DNA of 64,000 nt, from contig JAQWSU010000021.1 of assembly GCA_029243025.1 (NCBI GenBank), positions 62,001-126,000 of the forward strand, given 5' to 3'. How positions within the stretch are numbered: the first letter of the stretch is position 1; every line of letters begins with the position of its first letter. The notes beneath the pieces were generated by a model. It was not told the DNA's origin and did not search any database. It saw only the letters and a list, made by a program, of their open reading frames with translations. Positions 1 through 9,472 of this stretch are shown piece after piece. The stretch is from Pirellulaceae bacterium. Lineage in GTDB: Bacteria; Planctomycetota; Planctomycetia; Pirellulales; Pirellulaceae. A program made the translations under genes and the position numbers.

Positions 1-1
1 G

Positions 2-3000
2 CTCTATGGGGATGATGGCGAACGACAATTCACACGCGGGGGGGAGAATTACATCCCTTTTAAGGCAGAGTGGCGAAAGCTGTTGCCTTTGATTGATCAG
101 GCCGAACAACGAGTCTGGCAGGTTGCGAGTGACGGCGAGGATCTTGGGCTTAAGCGACCAACGCCGGAAGTGTTGCATGGTGCTGCAGATGCGGATATCG
201 ATGTTGAACTGTCGTCGTTCTCGACGATCGCAGGATTAAAAGTCAATCTGTTCGCGTCCGAACGCGAAGGGTTGACGTCGCCACTTGCGTTGCGTTGGGA
301 CCCACAAGGTCGCATGTATGTAACCGTTACCACGACTTATCCTCATGTGTTCCCGGGAGATTTGCCCAACGACAAAATTATCATGTTGGAGGACACGAAT
401 GGTGACGGCAAAGCGGATCGTTCGATCGTGTTTGCGGAAGGCTTGAACATTCCCACGGGTTTGGAATTTGGAGACGGAGGCGTTTACGTTGGTCAAAATA
501 CCGAATTGCTTTTTTTGAAAGACCATGACGGTGATGGAAAGGCGGATGAGCGACGTCGGCTGCTGGGTGGTTTTGGCAATGGCGATTCTCATCAAACGAT
601 CAATTCATTCATCTGGAGTCCGGGTGGTGAATTGTTCTTTGGACAGGGGGATGGCTGCGAATCACGTGTGGAAACCCCTTGGGGCTCAAGCGATCTTTAT
701 CAGGCAGGTTTTTATCGTTTCCGTCCCAAGCGATTGCAGTTGGACCCGCTTTTGGATGATTTCATGGGGCCCGGTAATCCGTGGGGAGTTGCCTTTGACG
801 CTTGGGGACAAATCTTCAGTGTTGATGGTGCCGGGGGCGTGACCTTTCTTTCACCCGGACAGGTTTCCACCTCACACCGATTGAGAATTCGCACGATCGG
901 GAAACCAGGAGGCTATTGCGGGATTGGCTATCTCGATGGGCGTCATCTTCCCCCAGCTTTACGTGGTAGTTTTGCCATCGGCGATTACAAAGCGAATCGC
1001 ATCAAACGATTTACGGTAGCAAGCCAACAAGCCGGTTTTAAACTCGAATGGCAGCCCCCTTTACTTCATTCGAAGCATCGTAATTTTCGCCCGATTGATG
1101 TGAAGGTTGGCCCTGATGGAGCGATCTACGTCGTGGATTGGTACAATCCGATCGCCTGTCATCAAGATGATGCTTATCGTGATCCAACGCGTGACAAAGC
1201 GCATGGACGGATCTGGCGAATCTCGACGCAAGAACCGACGATTCAGCCACCAAAACTGAGCCAGATTTCGACGGCTGAAGTTCTCGATGGATTGATGGCG
1301 CCCGAACATTGGACTCGTTATCAGGCGAAACGGACGCTCACCGAACGTGACGTTAACGAGGTGGCAACTGAACTCAATCGATGGGTTCGTGAGCTCGATC
1401 CGCAGCAACCTGCTTATGAGCATCATCTGTACGAAGCTTTGGGGGCCTACGAGACAATTGAGGTGGTCGAACCCTCGCTCTTGACGCGTTTACTCCATGC
1501 GCGTGAACCCATGGCACGAGCCTATGCGACTCGTGTAGTCGGTCGTTGGCATGATCGATTGGAGAGCCCATTGACCTTGCTGGCGGAACGCGTTCGAGAT
1601 GAGCATCCACTTGTCCGAATGGAGGCGGTGATCGCCTGCTCAGCAATCAATTCACCCTTGTCGATGGTTGTCGCTGCCTGTGTCAGCGACCAACCTCGAG
1701 ACGAATGGATTGAATATGCGTTCAAGCAAACGATCCATCAATTACGCCCCTCGTGGTTTCCTGCTTTCCAACGGGGGGAACTGAATTTTGAACAACCGAA
1801 ACATTTGATTGCGGTGTTAAACGAGGTAGGCGGCCAGGAGGTCGTAGAAAGCCTCAAGCAACTGGTTGGCTCCCAGGAGCTGTCTCGTGACGCCCGGGCT
1901 ACTGCTTCCGCTGCAATTTTTGCGGTGGGTGCTCCGCAGGATTTGTGCGATTTTGGCCTTGATGTGTCGCAATTCGAAGAAGCCGAGGTTTATCAGGCTG
2001 CCTTTCACGCGGAGGTCCTTTCGCGTTTGGTGGAGGTCGCTCGCTTTCGAGACGTTCGGCCTGCAGGTGATTTGGCCGATCTCCTACTGCCCTTTTTGAG
2101 CGATGGGAATGACTCTTCACTTCAAGCTCAAACCTTGACGCTGATTGGCATTTGGGGCGTGGTTGAATTGGGGGAACGTGTCTCGGAGATGGCTCAAGAT
2201 AATCGTTTGCCATCGGCCACACGGACGGCTGCTTTGCATGCGATGGGACAGATGAAGCTGCCAGGCTCTGAAGCTGTCTTGGTCAAAGTCGCCACTTCGA
2301 ATGTAGCCTTCTCAATTCGCGCCGCAGCGGTGCAGGCACTCATCGGAAGAAACGTGTCGTTGGCGGCCGAGCTGGCAGGCCAGCTTTTTCGGGATCTCGA
2401 TCAGCCGGATGCCGTCGAAACCGAATCCGTTTTGCAGGCGTTTCTTGATCAGCAGGGAGGCGCAGAGGCTCTCGCGATGTCATTGCGCGAAACGCCACTT
2501 TCCCTTCACCGTGCCAAACAAATGTTACGATCACTGTTTTCCACCGGTCGTTCGGACCAAGTTTTGTTGGATGTCTTAAATCGCTCTGCGGGGACGGCCT
2601 CGATATTACCGGAATTCAGTGAGGCGGAGGTGGCGCAACTTGTGACGGAGGCGGCCCAGCGGGGTGTGCCCGCACGTGGTGAAAAATGGTTTCGATCGCT
2701 GGCCTGCATTTCCTGCCATCAAGTGGGGGGGGAAGGTGACACGCAAATTGGCCCTGATCTGACCTCAATCGGTACAACCCTCGCGCCTGAACGAATTACC
2801 GAAGAGTTACTCTGGCCAAATCGGCAAGTCAAAGAGGGCTACTCAGTGGTCCAGGTGATTACCCATCAAGGCAAGATTTATCAGGGGTATGAACGTAACT
2901 CAAAGAAAAATCGATCATCCGGTGAGTTGTTGTTGCAAAAGATTGGTTCGTCCGAAACGGTCTCTATCAAACGAGAGGACATTGACGAGCTAGTGACAAC

Positions 3001-3097
3001 AGGAAGCCCGATGCCTCGCGGACTGACCTCGGTACTTTCCCGTCCGCAATTGTTGGACCTCATTCAATACCTTTCAGATCTTGGGGAAATCAAATGA
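2..3097 (+). CDS. PVC-type propeller/HEAT/cytochrome c protein (5' end outside window)
   Basis: The reading frame is open from base 2, so the gene is cut by the left edge; an apparent TTG start at 83 is internal. About 1031 residues are visible. The first ~370 form a glucose/sorbosone dehydrogenase-like beta-propeller (repeated DxNGDGKAD-type calcium-like loops, 'IYVVDWYNP'). The middle is helical and repetitive, in the style of HEAT repeats. The C-terminus is a c-type cytochrome domain with a CISCH haem site coded at 2704-2718 and a distal 'MPRG' methionine. This architecture is typical of planctomycetes and is annotated there as a PVC-type haem-binding CxxCH protein, probably a periplasmic oxidoreductase of sugars or polyols. 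The substrate is unknown. It overlaps the next gene by 4 bp (ATGA), so the two are translationally coupled. Confidence 0.9.
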   Translation, partial: LYGDDGERQFTRGGENYIPFKAEWRKLLPLIDQAEQRVWQVASDGEDLGLKRPTPEVLHGAADADIDVELSSFSTIAGLKVNLFASEREGLTSPLALRWDPQGRMYVTVTTTYPHVFPGDLPNDKIIMLEDTNGDGKADRSIVFAEGLNIPTGLEFGDGGVYVGQNTELLFLKDHDGDGKADERRRLLGGFGNGDSHQTINSFIWSPGGELFFGQGDGCESRVETPWGSSDLYQAGFYRFRPKRLQLDPLLDDFMGPGNPWGVAFDAWGQIFSVDGAGGVTFLSPGQVSTSHRLRIRTIGKPGGYCGIGYLDGRHLPPALRGSFAIGDYKANRIKRFTVASQQAGFKLEWQPPLLHSKHRNFRPIDVKVGPDGAIYVVDWYNPIACHQDDAYRDPTRDKAHGRIWRISTQEPTIQPPKLSQISTAEVLDGLMAPEHWTRYQAKRTLTERDVNEVATELNRWVRELDPQQPAYEHHLYEALGAYETIEVVEPSLLTRLLHAREPMARAYATRVVGRWHDRLESPLTLLAERVRDEHPLVRMEAVIACSAINSPLSMVVAACVSDQPRDEWIEYAFKQTIHQLRPSWFPAFQRGELNFEQPKHLIAVLNEVGGQEVVESLKQLVGSQELSRDARATASAAIFAVGAPQDLCDFGLDVSQFEEAEVYQAAFHAEVLSRLVEVARFRDVRPAGDLADLLLPFLSDGNDSSLQAQTLTLIGIWGVVELGERVSEMAQDNRLPSATRTAALHAMGQMKLPGSEAVLVKVATSNVAFSIRAAAVQALIGRNVSLAAELAGQLFRDLDQPDAVETESVLQAFLDQQGGAEALAMSLRETPLSLHRAKQMLRSLFSTGRSDQVLLDVLNRSAGTASILPEFSEAEVAQLVTEAAQRGVPARGEKWFRSLACISCHQVGGEGDTQIGPDLTSIGTTLAPERITEELLWPNRQVKEGYSVVQVITHQGKIYQGYERNSKKNRSSGELLLQKIGSSETVSIKREDIDELVTTGSPMPRGLTSVLSRPQLLDLIQYLSDLGEIK

Positions 3098-3813
3098 ACT
3101 GTCGCTGCCGAATTCTGTTTCTTTTCGCCCTGATCCTCACGGTGCCCAGCATCGGGTCCGCGGCGGAATCGGACGTCGAAGCCGGTTTTGTCTCAATCTT
3201 CGACGGCAAGACTCTTGACGGTTGGACAGTGATGCCGGCAAAGGCTGTAAAGGCTTGGCAAGTTGAAAAGGGTGCCATTGTTGGCAATGGTGACAAGGGT
3301 CGAAGTTATTTAGTTTACGACAAGCACGACATTGCTGATTTTGAACTCAAGCTCAGTTATCGCTTTCCAGGGAAAGGAAATAGTGGGGTGAGTATTCGCG
3401 CCCGTGAAGATGAAACCGGAAAGCGCGGCTTTCAGAGTTACCACGCCGATTTTGGTCATGTGGGAATTGGTCGACAGGTTCTCGGTGCATGGGATTTTCA
3501 TACGCCAGGTCGCACCGAGCACGCTTGCTTTCGAGGCGATCGGCTGGTGATTGATGAAAATGACCAACCCGCGATCACAAAAATTGATGGAGCCGTGACT
3601 TTAGACGATATTCATCGTGGTGGGTGGAATGATGTTCGAGTCGTTGCTCAGGGCAACCAATTCCGTTTTTATATCAATGGCAAGCTGTCATCGGAGTTTA
3701 TCGAACATTTGGAGGCGAAACGCCGCCTACATAAGGGGATGATTCAGCTTCAATTGCACGACCCTGGGATGATTGTGGAGTTTAAGAATCTGCAGCTCAA
3801 AATTCTCAAATGA
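3094..3813 (+). CDS. Secreted DUF1080 (3-keto-disaccharide hydrolase-like) protein
   Basis: 239 residues. A clear Sec signal peptide (MNCRCRILFLFALILTVPS, cleavage near GSAA) is followed by a single DUF1080 concanavalin-like fold starting 'FVSIFDGKTLDGW'. The conserved 'GNSGVSIRARED' and 'GWNDVRVVAQGNQFRFYINGKL' blocks are present. The family is greatly expanded in planctomycetes and is assigned to glycan binding or hydrolysis of 3-keto sugars. The start codon overlaps the stop of the upstream propeller/cytochrome gene (ATGA), which implies an operon and a shared role in extracytoplasmic carbohydrate oxidation. That role is inferred from context. A second DUF1080 gene lies at 57592-58281. Confidence 0.88.
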   Translation: MNCRCRILFLFALILTVPSIGSAAESDVEAGFVSIFDGKTLDGWTVMPAKAVKAWQVEKGAIVGNGDKGRSYLVYDKHDIADFELKLSYRFPGKGNSGVSIRAREDETGKRGFQSYHADFGHVGIGRQVLGAWDFHTPGRTEHACFRGDRLVIDENDQPAITKIDGAVTLDDIHRGGWNDVRVVAQGNQFRFYINGKLSSEFIEHLEAKRRLHKGMIQLQLHDPGMIVEFKNLQLKILK

Positions 3814-4018
3814 AACGTAAGTGAAAGAGAGTCTGTCGAGAATCGGCTGTCTTTCGGGCGTAAAATGCCGCAGAGTTGTCTGTAACTCATTTTGGCTGAG
3901 TTGATTGCGGGAAATCGTGCAGGCAAGTTGATGATTGCATCCGCTTGAACTGCGTAAGACAATGGGAAACGTCGTTTTTTGAACTGGGCAAGTGGAAGGT
4001 TCAAAAGAGAACATTGAC

Positions 4019-5335
4019 ATGGATGATTTGCTGGTTAATCGACGAGAGCTCCTACGTATTGGCGGTGTCTCTATCTTGGGCGGGCTTGTGTCGCAACACG
4101 GCGAAGCGGCCTCCGTGGCACCGCAAGCGGAGAGCTGTATTTTTATCTTGTTGCAAGGTGGTCCGAGTCATATCGATTTATGGGATCCAAAACCGAAGGC
4201 ACCGCCGGAAATTCGAGGCCCCTACCAGACCATTCGGACCTCCGTGCCCGGTGTCGAATTTGGTGAACCTCTTTCTCACACGGCTCGGGTGGCTCATCAT
4301 TTGTCCGTGGTGCGATCAATGACTCATCGATTCACCAATCATATTGCGGGTACATATGTCACTTTAACAGGCTCAGTGAATCAACCCGACCAGGATCGGG
4401 AAGCCCATGTTAACGATTTTCCGGGGCCTGGCGCGGTCTTGAATCATCTAACTCGAAGCGTGGGATCCGTGCCTTGTAGCGTTTCGCTCCCCAATTGGTT
4501 GAGCATTCCCGGGCCTTCCAATCGTATGCCGGGACAGTACGGCGGATTTCTAGGAGCGGTTTCTGACCCGCTCGTGATCGAGGGTGATCCCAATCGCAAC
4601 ACGTATCAGCCACTTCAACTCGCCATGCAGGCGGGGATGACGAAGATGCGATTGAACAATCGATTGCAACTGATGAAACAACTCGATCAGATGGCTCGTC
4701 GCCTCGAAGTGGAGCTACGCCGTAAGCACGATGCGTTGCAACAGTCTGCCTACGATTTGGTGATTGATGGGAGAGTCCGAGAAGCGCTCGACCTTTCCAA
4801 GGAATCGACTCATGTGCGAGATCGCTATGGCCGCAACAAGTGTGGTCAGTCATTGTTGGTGGCTCGTCGACTGGTAGAAGCGGGAGTCAAATTCGTCGCT
4901 TACAATGCGTTCAATCAGGAATGGGACACGCATGGGAATCTAGAGCCGCGCTACAAACAAATTGTCCCACCGATTGATCAGGGTTTCGCCGCCTTAATTG
5001 AAGATCTTGCCAATCGCGGCCTCTTGGACAAAACGCTCGTGATTAATTCAGGAGAATTTGGGCGTACGCCTGTCATCAACAAACAAGCAGGTCGTGATCA
5101 TTGGCCCAATGTCTATTCCACAACGCTTGCTGGAGGTGGAATCAAGTCAGGGCAAACGGTGGGAGCCAGTGATTGGAAGGGCGGTGAAGTGGCGGATCAG
5201 CCTATTTCTCCAGCTGATTTGCTTGCCACCATGTGGCACCAACTTGGGATTTCTCACCAAACAGAGATCCGAGATTCGTTGAATCGTCCCTTTGTGCTGT
5301 CGCGAGGGAGTGTTGTTCGCGACTTGATTGCATAG
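4019..5335 (+). CDS. DUF1501 family protein with Tat-like leader
   Basis: 438 residues from ATG 4019; a GTG at 3992 would add nine residues, but the Tat-like leader 'NRRELLRIGG' followed by a hydrophobic run fits the later start. DUF1501 proteins belong to the alkaline phosphatase/sulfatase-like superfamily. Typical blocks are visible: 'LLQGGPSHIDLWDPKP' near the N-terminus, 'FNQEWDTHGN', 'VINSGEFGRTP' and 'GRDHWPN' with candidate metal-binding Asp/His residues. In planctomycetes these genes usually pair with DUF1549/DUF1553 cytochrome genes; here the neighbour is a propeller/cytochrome and DUF1080 pair. The enzymatic function of the family is not established. The protein is probably exported folded. 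Confidence 0.9.
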   Translation: MDDLLVNRRELLRIGGVSILGGLVSQHGEAASVAPQAESCIFILLQGGPSHIDLWDPKPKAPPEIRGPYQTIRTSVPGVEFGEPLSHTARVAHHLSVVRSMTHRFTNHIAGTYVTLTGSVNQPDQDREAHVNDFPGPGAVLNHLTRSVGSVPCSVSLPNWLSIPGPSNRMPGQYGGFLGAVSDPLVIEGDPNRNTYQPLQLAMQAGMTKMRLNNRLQLMKQLDQMARRLEVELRRKHDALQQSAYDLVIDGRVREALDLSKESTHVRDRYGRNKCGQSLLVARRLVEAGVKFVAYNAFNQEWDTHGNLEPRYKQIVPPIDQGFAALIEDLANRGLLDKTLVINSGEFGRTPVINKQAGRDHWPNVYSTTLAGGGIKSGQTVGASDWKGGEVADQPISPADLLATMWHQLGISHQTEIRDSLNRPFVLSRGSVVRDLIA

Positions 5336-5980
5336 CTCAGGCTCGACGATTGTGAGCGGAATGTTCGGATGTCCAAGAACGAACCGAGTTTGGCAAAGGG
5401 CTGGATGAAAGCACGGATCCTTTTTCGCTGCCGGTGAATTTCTCCAGAAACGCCGCCAGGCGATGGGAACCGGTGTCCCAAGGCACGGAGCGAGTTGGCC
5501 GGATGCGTGATGATGGCTGACTGGAGCTTCCGCTGACTGAGGCGACAAACGGATTCCTTCTCTGCGCTTTTTAGATTTGCTTTGGTTCTTTCTTGCGCCT
5601 CAGGGGGGCGAGGTTCAAAATGAGAAGCAATGCGAGTCGCTAAGGTAACCGCCGTTCCGATTCTTAAACGGTTGTTGAATTTTTGAAGGCATGCTTATCG
5701 GCTTCACGTTTCAGCCCTTTCTTGGCTTAAAAGCGTCTTCTTCACAAGCTTCCAAGAATTTCTGTGAGCAAGCACGGAGGTGCGGTTGCATTATAGGATT
5801 TGTCGATTAGGTTAGGGAAACTGACAGATCTAAATGCTTTGGTTGTACCGACCGTAGCCTTCCTTGTGGCGTTCGATCCACTTGGCTGCGATGAACTCGC
5901 TGGTAGTGAGTTTGGCGGAATTTAGTTACGCAACCTTGATCGTTATTGTTTTGCCACGTTTTTTTCGAGCGGGGACGAAA
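5336..5980. other. Spacer with no supported gene
   Basis: About 645 bp between the DUF1501 stop and the chosen start of the PEP-CTERM gene. Open frames on either strand here lack family features and Shine-Dalgarno support. I see no strong hairpin terminator or tRNA. The last 117 bp are an in-frame extension of the next gene that I regard as untranslated leader. Confidence 0.5.
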
Positions 5981-8236
5981 ATGAAAGTTTGGAATTTTAA
6001 GTATCTTGTTGCGGGGCTGATGTTAGCCCTCTGTTGTACATCGGTGAAAGCCGATGTCTTTGACCTTGATTTCGAAACCGATCCGGAAGACATGGGCATC
6101 GAATTTTTCGGCACATCGGAGTGGCGTGAAGATGATGGGTTTGATGACACCGGATATTTGAGCATTACCGATGCTCTGAATGGCCAACGTGGTGCTATTG
6201 TTTTCCCCGACTTGGCAAATGGGGAATCTCTGAAGGCTTTCAGTATCGAAGCTGACTTGCGTGTGGGTGGTGGTACGAGTCGACCTGCGGATGGTTTCAG
6301 TTTCAATTTTGCTCGTCCTGGTGACCCTGTCTTAGACGACGGTGAAGGTTGGGCTTCGAGCCCCACCAACGAAGGTAATCTTCCTGAAGAGGGAACAACC
6401 ACAGGTTTGGCCATCGGCTTTGATGAATGGTTCAGCGGTGGTTCCGACGTTGTTGGCATGAGCATTCGACTCGACAACGATCTCGTCGATCAATACGAAT
6501 TTCCTTTGTTGAACGGCGAAGTTGACGACCAAGATTCGTTGCAAACGGGCCCTGAAGGGGTTTTCGACGACGAATTACAGGACATGATGGATTGGGCTCA
6601 TCTTTCGATCGAGCTTTGTGCAAACAACCTGAGTGTTAAATACAAAGACGTCGAAGTGTTCGACCAAGTGGTTGAATACGATCCAACACCTGGTTTGCTT
6701 GTTTTCGGTGGTCGAACGGGTGGAGCAAACGCTTATCACCATATCGACAATATCCAGGTCAAGACCGGAACGGATGTTGGCGAAGGTTGTGTCATTATTC
6801 CTCCGTCGTACGTCGCAGGCGAAAATGTGATTGGTACGCGAACTTTCGATGCCACCGTGTCGAACCAAGTGTTTGGCCCTGAGCAGCCTGGTGTTTCCGG
6901 ACACTCCGGCCGTATTGTGACCGACACGGGACTAACGATCGACAGCATGACAGTCGCTGAAGAAATTCTCGAAGACGAAGAAGGCGATGTCGGATCTTAC
7001 CCGGTTGTTGACATGGCAGGTGGCGGCGGAACGTTCCCCGTGAATCTCCCTTACCCGAACGGTGTCGCCGGTACCGGTCAAGAAGATTTTGCGGTTGAGA
7101 CCGTCGCGGAAGTAGTGATTCCCGCCGGCACATGGACGGTTGGATTCGGTTCTGATGACGGTGGTGCACTCACGATTCCTGGTGTTGAGTTCACTGTGAC
7201 TTCTGACACCAACGATAGCTTTGACGATGACCAGATTCGCTTCGAAGGAACTCGTGGTCATGGTTGGACCGTTGGTACTTTCACCTTGGACGAACCGCTA
7301 GAAACAGCGATCATCGGACAATTCTTCGAGCGAGGTGGCGGCGACAGTTTTGAAATCGCTGTCATCGAAGGCGAAGTGATTGAGGATGCTAGTCCTGACA
7401 ATGGTTGGGAATTGCTTGGTGACGGTACGCTCGATTGGTCTGTGAAGCACACGGGTGTGCCTCTCGTCAGTGCCGACTTGAATGCTTCAGTCGTCGCAGA
7501 GCGTCCGTTGGAATTTGATGTCAATGGAGACTCCGGATCGGCTGATCAATTGGCGATCGAGAATCCTGACTCAGAAGTTTATACGACGATCTTGGATGTG
7601 GATGGTGTGACCTTCCAGATCAAGGGCGTTGGATCGTTCAGCACGGGTGAAAGCTTCAGCATCGTTGATGCGGATCAGATCACGGGAACGCCTATCTTGT
7701 CCTCGCTTGATCCTTCCCAGACTTGGGCATTTGATGCTGAGAATGGTTTGCTTTGTTACGAAGTTTGTGCCGGTACTTTGGTCGGCGATTACAACGGTAA
7801 TGGCCTGCTTGACGCTGAAGACCTGGACTTGAACGCTGCTGTTGGTATCCCAAGCCAGGACTTGGCTTACGACCTCAACAACGATGGTTTGGTCAATACG
7901 GCTGATCGCAAGATCTGGGTGAACGACCTGAAGAACACCTGGATGGGTGATGCTGACTTGAACGGCGTCTTCGACAGTGGTGACTTGGTAACCGTCTTCG
8001 CAGCAGCGAAGTACGAAACAGGCCAAGCTGCAAGCTGGGGACAAGGCGACTGGAATGGCGACCAAAAGTTCGATTCTGGTGACTTGGTCGAAGCTTTCAG
8101 CAACGCTGGTTACAATGCGGGTCAGCGACCTGGTGGTCCTAATCCGGCAACAGCTGCTGTGCCTGAACCCTCCAGCCTCGTATTGGCGATGTTGAGCCTC
8201 TTCGGCTTGGTTGGATTCGCTCGTCGACGTAAGTAA
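5981..8236 (+). CDS. Secreted lectin/PA14-like protein with dockerin-like repeats and PEP-CTERM tail
   Basis: 751 residues from ATG 5981, which places the signal peptide (MKVWNFKYLVAGLMLALCC) at the N-terminus; an in-frame ATG at 5864 would bury it. Residues ~25-260 resemble a bacterial L-type lectin/concanavalin domain ('FSIEADLRVGGGTSRPADGF'). The next ~150 include a PA14-like stretch ('GFGSDDGGALTIPG'). The C-terminal ~170 carry several dockerin-like calcium loops (DYNGNGLLDAEDLD, DLNNDGLVNTADR, DADLNGVFDSGDL, DWNGDQKFDSGDL). It ends in a PEP-CTERM sorting signal: VPEPSS, a hydrophobic helix, then RRRK. This predicts a surface or exopolysaccharide-associated protein processed by an exosortase. 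The same C-terminal module recurs in the gene at 18366-19625. A strong terminator follows. Confidence 0.88.
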   Translation: MKVWNFKYLVAGLMLALCCTSVKADVFDLDFETDPEDMGIEFFGTSEWREDDGFDDTGYLSITDALNGQRGAIVFPDLANGESLKAFSIEADLRVGGGTSRPADGFSFNFARPGDPVLDDGEGWASSPTNEGNLPEEGTTTGLAIGFDEWFSGGSDVVGMSIRLDNDLVDQYEFPLLNGEVDDQDSLQTGPEGVFDDELQDMMDWAHLSIELCANNLSVKYKDVEVFDQVVEYDPTPGLLVFGGRTGGANAYHHIDNIQVKTGTDVGEGCVIIPPSYVAGENVIGTRTFDATVSNQVFGPEQPGVSGHSGRIVTDTGLTIDSMTVAEEILEDEEGDVGSYPVVDMAGGGGTFPVNLPYPNGVAGTGQEDFAVETVAEVVIPAGTWTVGFGSDDGGALTIPGVEFTVTSDTNDSFDDDQIRFEGTRGHGWTVGTFTLDEPLETAIIGQFFERGGGDSFEIAVIEGEVIEDASPDNGWELLGDGTLDWSVKHTGVPLVSADLNASVVAERPLEFDVNGDSGSADQLAIENPDSEVYTTILDVDGVTFQIKGVGSFSTGESFSIVDADQITGTPILSSLDPSQTWAFDAENGLLCYEVCAGTLVGDYNGNGLLDAEDLDLNAAVGIPSQDLAYDLNNDGLVNTADRKIWVNDLKNTWMGDADLNGVFDSGDLVTVFAAAKYETGQAASWGQGDWNGDQKFDSGDLVEAFSNAGYNAGQRPGGPNPATAAVPEPSSLVLAMLSLFGLVGFARRRK

Positions 8237-8277
8237 CCAACGATCGATTTGTTGGCTAACGTTTGATTAATCAAAAA

Positions 8278-8311
8278 AGGCTTCTTGGGAAACCAAGAGG
8301 CCTTTTTTTTT
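8278..8311 (+). terminator. Rho-independent terminator after PEP-CTERM gene
   Basis: AGGCTTCTTGG and CCAAGAGGCCT pair with one wobble/mismatch around a GAAA tetraloop, and the hairpin is followed by a run of nine T. It starts 41 bp after the stop codon at 8236. Confidence 0.88.
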
Positions 8312-8357
8312 GCGCTGCAAGCGGGCCCGAGAACCGGGGTTCTTCATGTTGTCCCCG

Positions 8358-8398
8358 ATGAAAAGTTGCCAATCCCGACACGGGATGTGACTTTTCAT
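8358..8398. repeat. Imperfect 41-nt hairpin
   Basis: ATGAAAAGT at 8358 pairs with ACTTTTCAT ending at 8398. An inner ATCCCG/CGGGAT stem closes an ACA loop, and a small asymmetric internal loop separates the two stems. It is not followed by a T-run on either side. It could be a processed RNA, a regulatory structure or the residue of a mobile element. Confidence 0.5.
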
Positions 8399-8424
8399 GA
8401 CCCACTCTTTGTTACGCCTCCTCT

Positions 8425-8652
8425 TCAACCGCCTTCAAAAGAGTTGAGATGAGCGTGGAAGCGAGATGAGGAGATTTGGGTGTAGCGGTAGGTATAGTTT
8501 CGCTGGCCGACCCGGTGAGTGAACGTCTTCGAGTCGGGAAAGACGTCCGTGCGGACGCGGGCGCCATCAAGAGGCCCACCGTAAAAGACGATGTCGAATT
8601 CGTCAGACGGGCATCCGTAAGCGACGAACAATTGACGATTCTTGCGACTCAC
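8425..8652 (-). CDS. Small hypothetical protein with GGPLDG motif
   Basis: 75 residues if started at GTG 8652. The protein contains 'VFYGGPLDGARVRTD', a motif I recognise from small uncharacterised bacterial and phage proteins of similar size, followed by 'RNYTYRYTQ'. The reading frame stays open upstream to a stop at 8743-8745 and still reads protein-like ('SFVSRLDWSKAV') but offers no ATG. The true start is therefore uncertain, and the gene may be a 3' remnant. It stands alone in an accessory region. Confidence 0.4.
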   Translation of the reverse strand: MSRKNRQLFVAYGCPSDEFDIVFYGGPLDGARVRTDVFPDSKTFTHRVGQRNYTYRYTQISSSRFHAHLNSFEGG

Positions 8653-9472
8653 AGCTTTGCTCCAATCTAAACGCGATACGAAGGAAACCGTGGCATCGGT
8701 GGAAAGATTAACTTCGGGCTCGGCTGGATTAGCTGGAAGTGCTCACGATTTGAGGACGTAAACGGGAACCCGGTGGACTACCCAACACAGCATCATCTCC
8801 GGGGAGAGAATTATAGTGGCCGGCAGCGAATTGGCATTTGTAGAGTCAGGAAATCGTGCATTTCGTCTGTTTTGACGCGATATCTGCTCAGCGCAGTCAG
8901 ACGGGAGTCGCATGAAAAAAACACTCTGACGTCATGGTCAAAGGACTGGGTTGTTGAGGAGATTCGGGGTGACAGGACGGCTATTGAATTTTTTGCTCGC
9001 CCAGTTTCACCTTGGCCTGAATTCATCGCTCGACTGTCTCAGCAAGTTCTCCGTGAGCGCCGAGTGTGCGTGTTGGTACTCTGGCCGTTTCAAATTGAAG
9101 TCGGTCTTCTTCACCTACGTCAGTGGGCCGCGAATCGTAAATGCTGAAGTTGACGCATCCTGCGCGAATTTTGTCGAGGTCGAATTAACAGGGGTGGGTT
9201 CACAAGGCGCGCTATATGGCTGGCTTCAAATTCTCTGGCAGGATGTCACACTTGGCCGCGCACGGACAATTATCAATAGAGAGCAAGAGAGGCAGCTTGA
9301 GCAAGCACTCGTACGTGTACCGTTTCGACGGAATGTGGAGGTGTGTCGCAGAGTGAATCTCGTAACACGCACGTTCCGTTCGTTGGCTCTCCGATCGTGA
9401 CAGATTCGCACCTGATCTGAGAGCGAATTGTCTGAGCATCCTGTCTGAGCATCCTTATCTGGAGAAAAACAC
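8653..9472. other. Spacer without a supported gene; short tandem duplication
   Basis: About 820 bp. Plus-strand open frames at 8773-9147 and 8951-9400 are arginine/cysteine rich, overlap each other and show no family features, so I do not call them. Near the end, the 13-bp unit TGTCTGAGCATCC is repeated perfectly at 9429-9441 and 9442-9454, just before the leader of the EF-hand gene. Confidence 0.5.

Noticed and set aside
5147-5548. Minus-strand frame crossing the end of the DUF1501 gene
   Set aside because: Largely the shadow of the DUF1501 gene; the part outside it shows no motif.
8773-9400. Two overlapping plus-strand open frames upstream of the EF-hand gene
   Set aside because: Arg/Cys-rich composition, mutual overlap, no ribosome-binding site and no recognisable motif.
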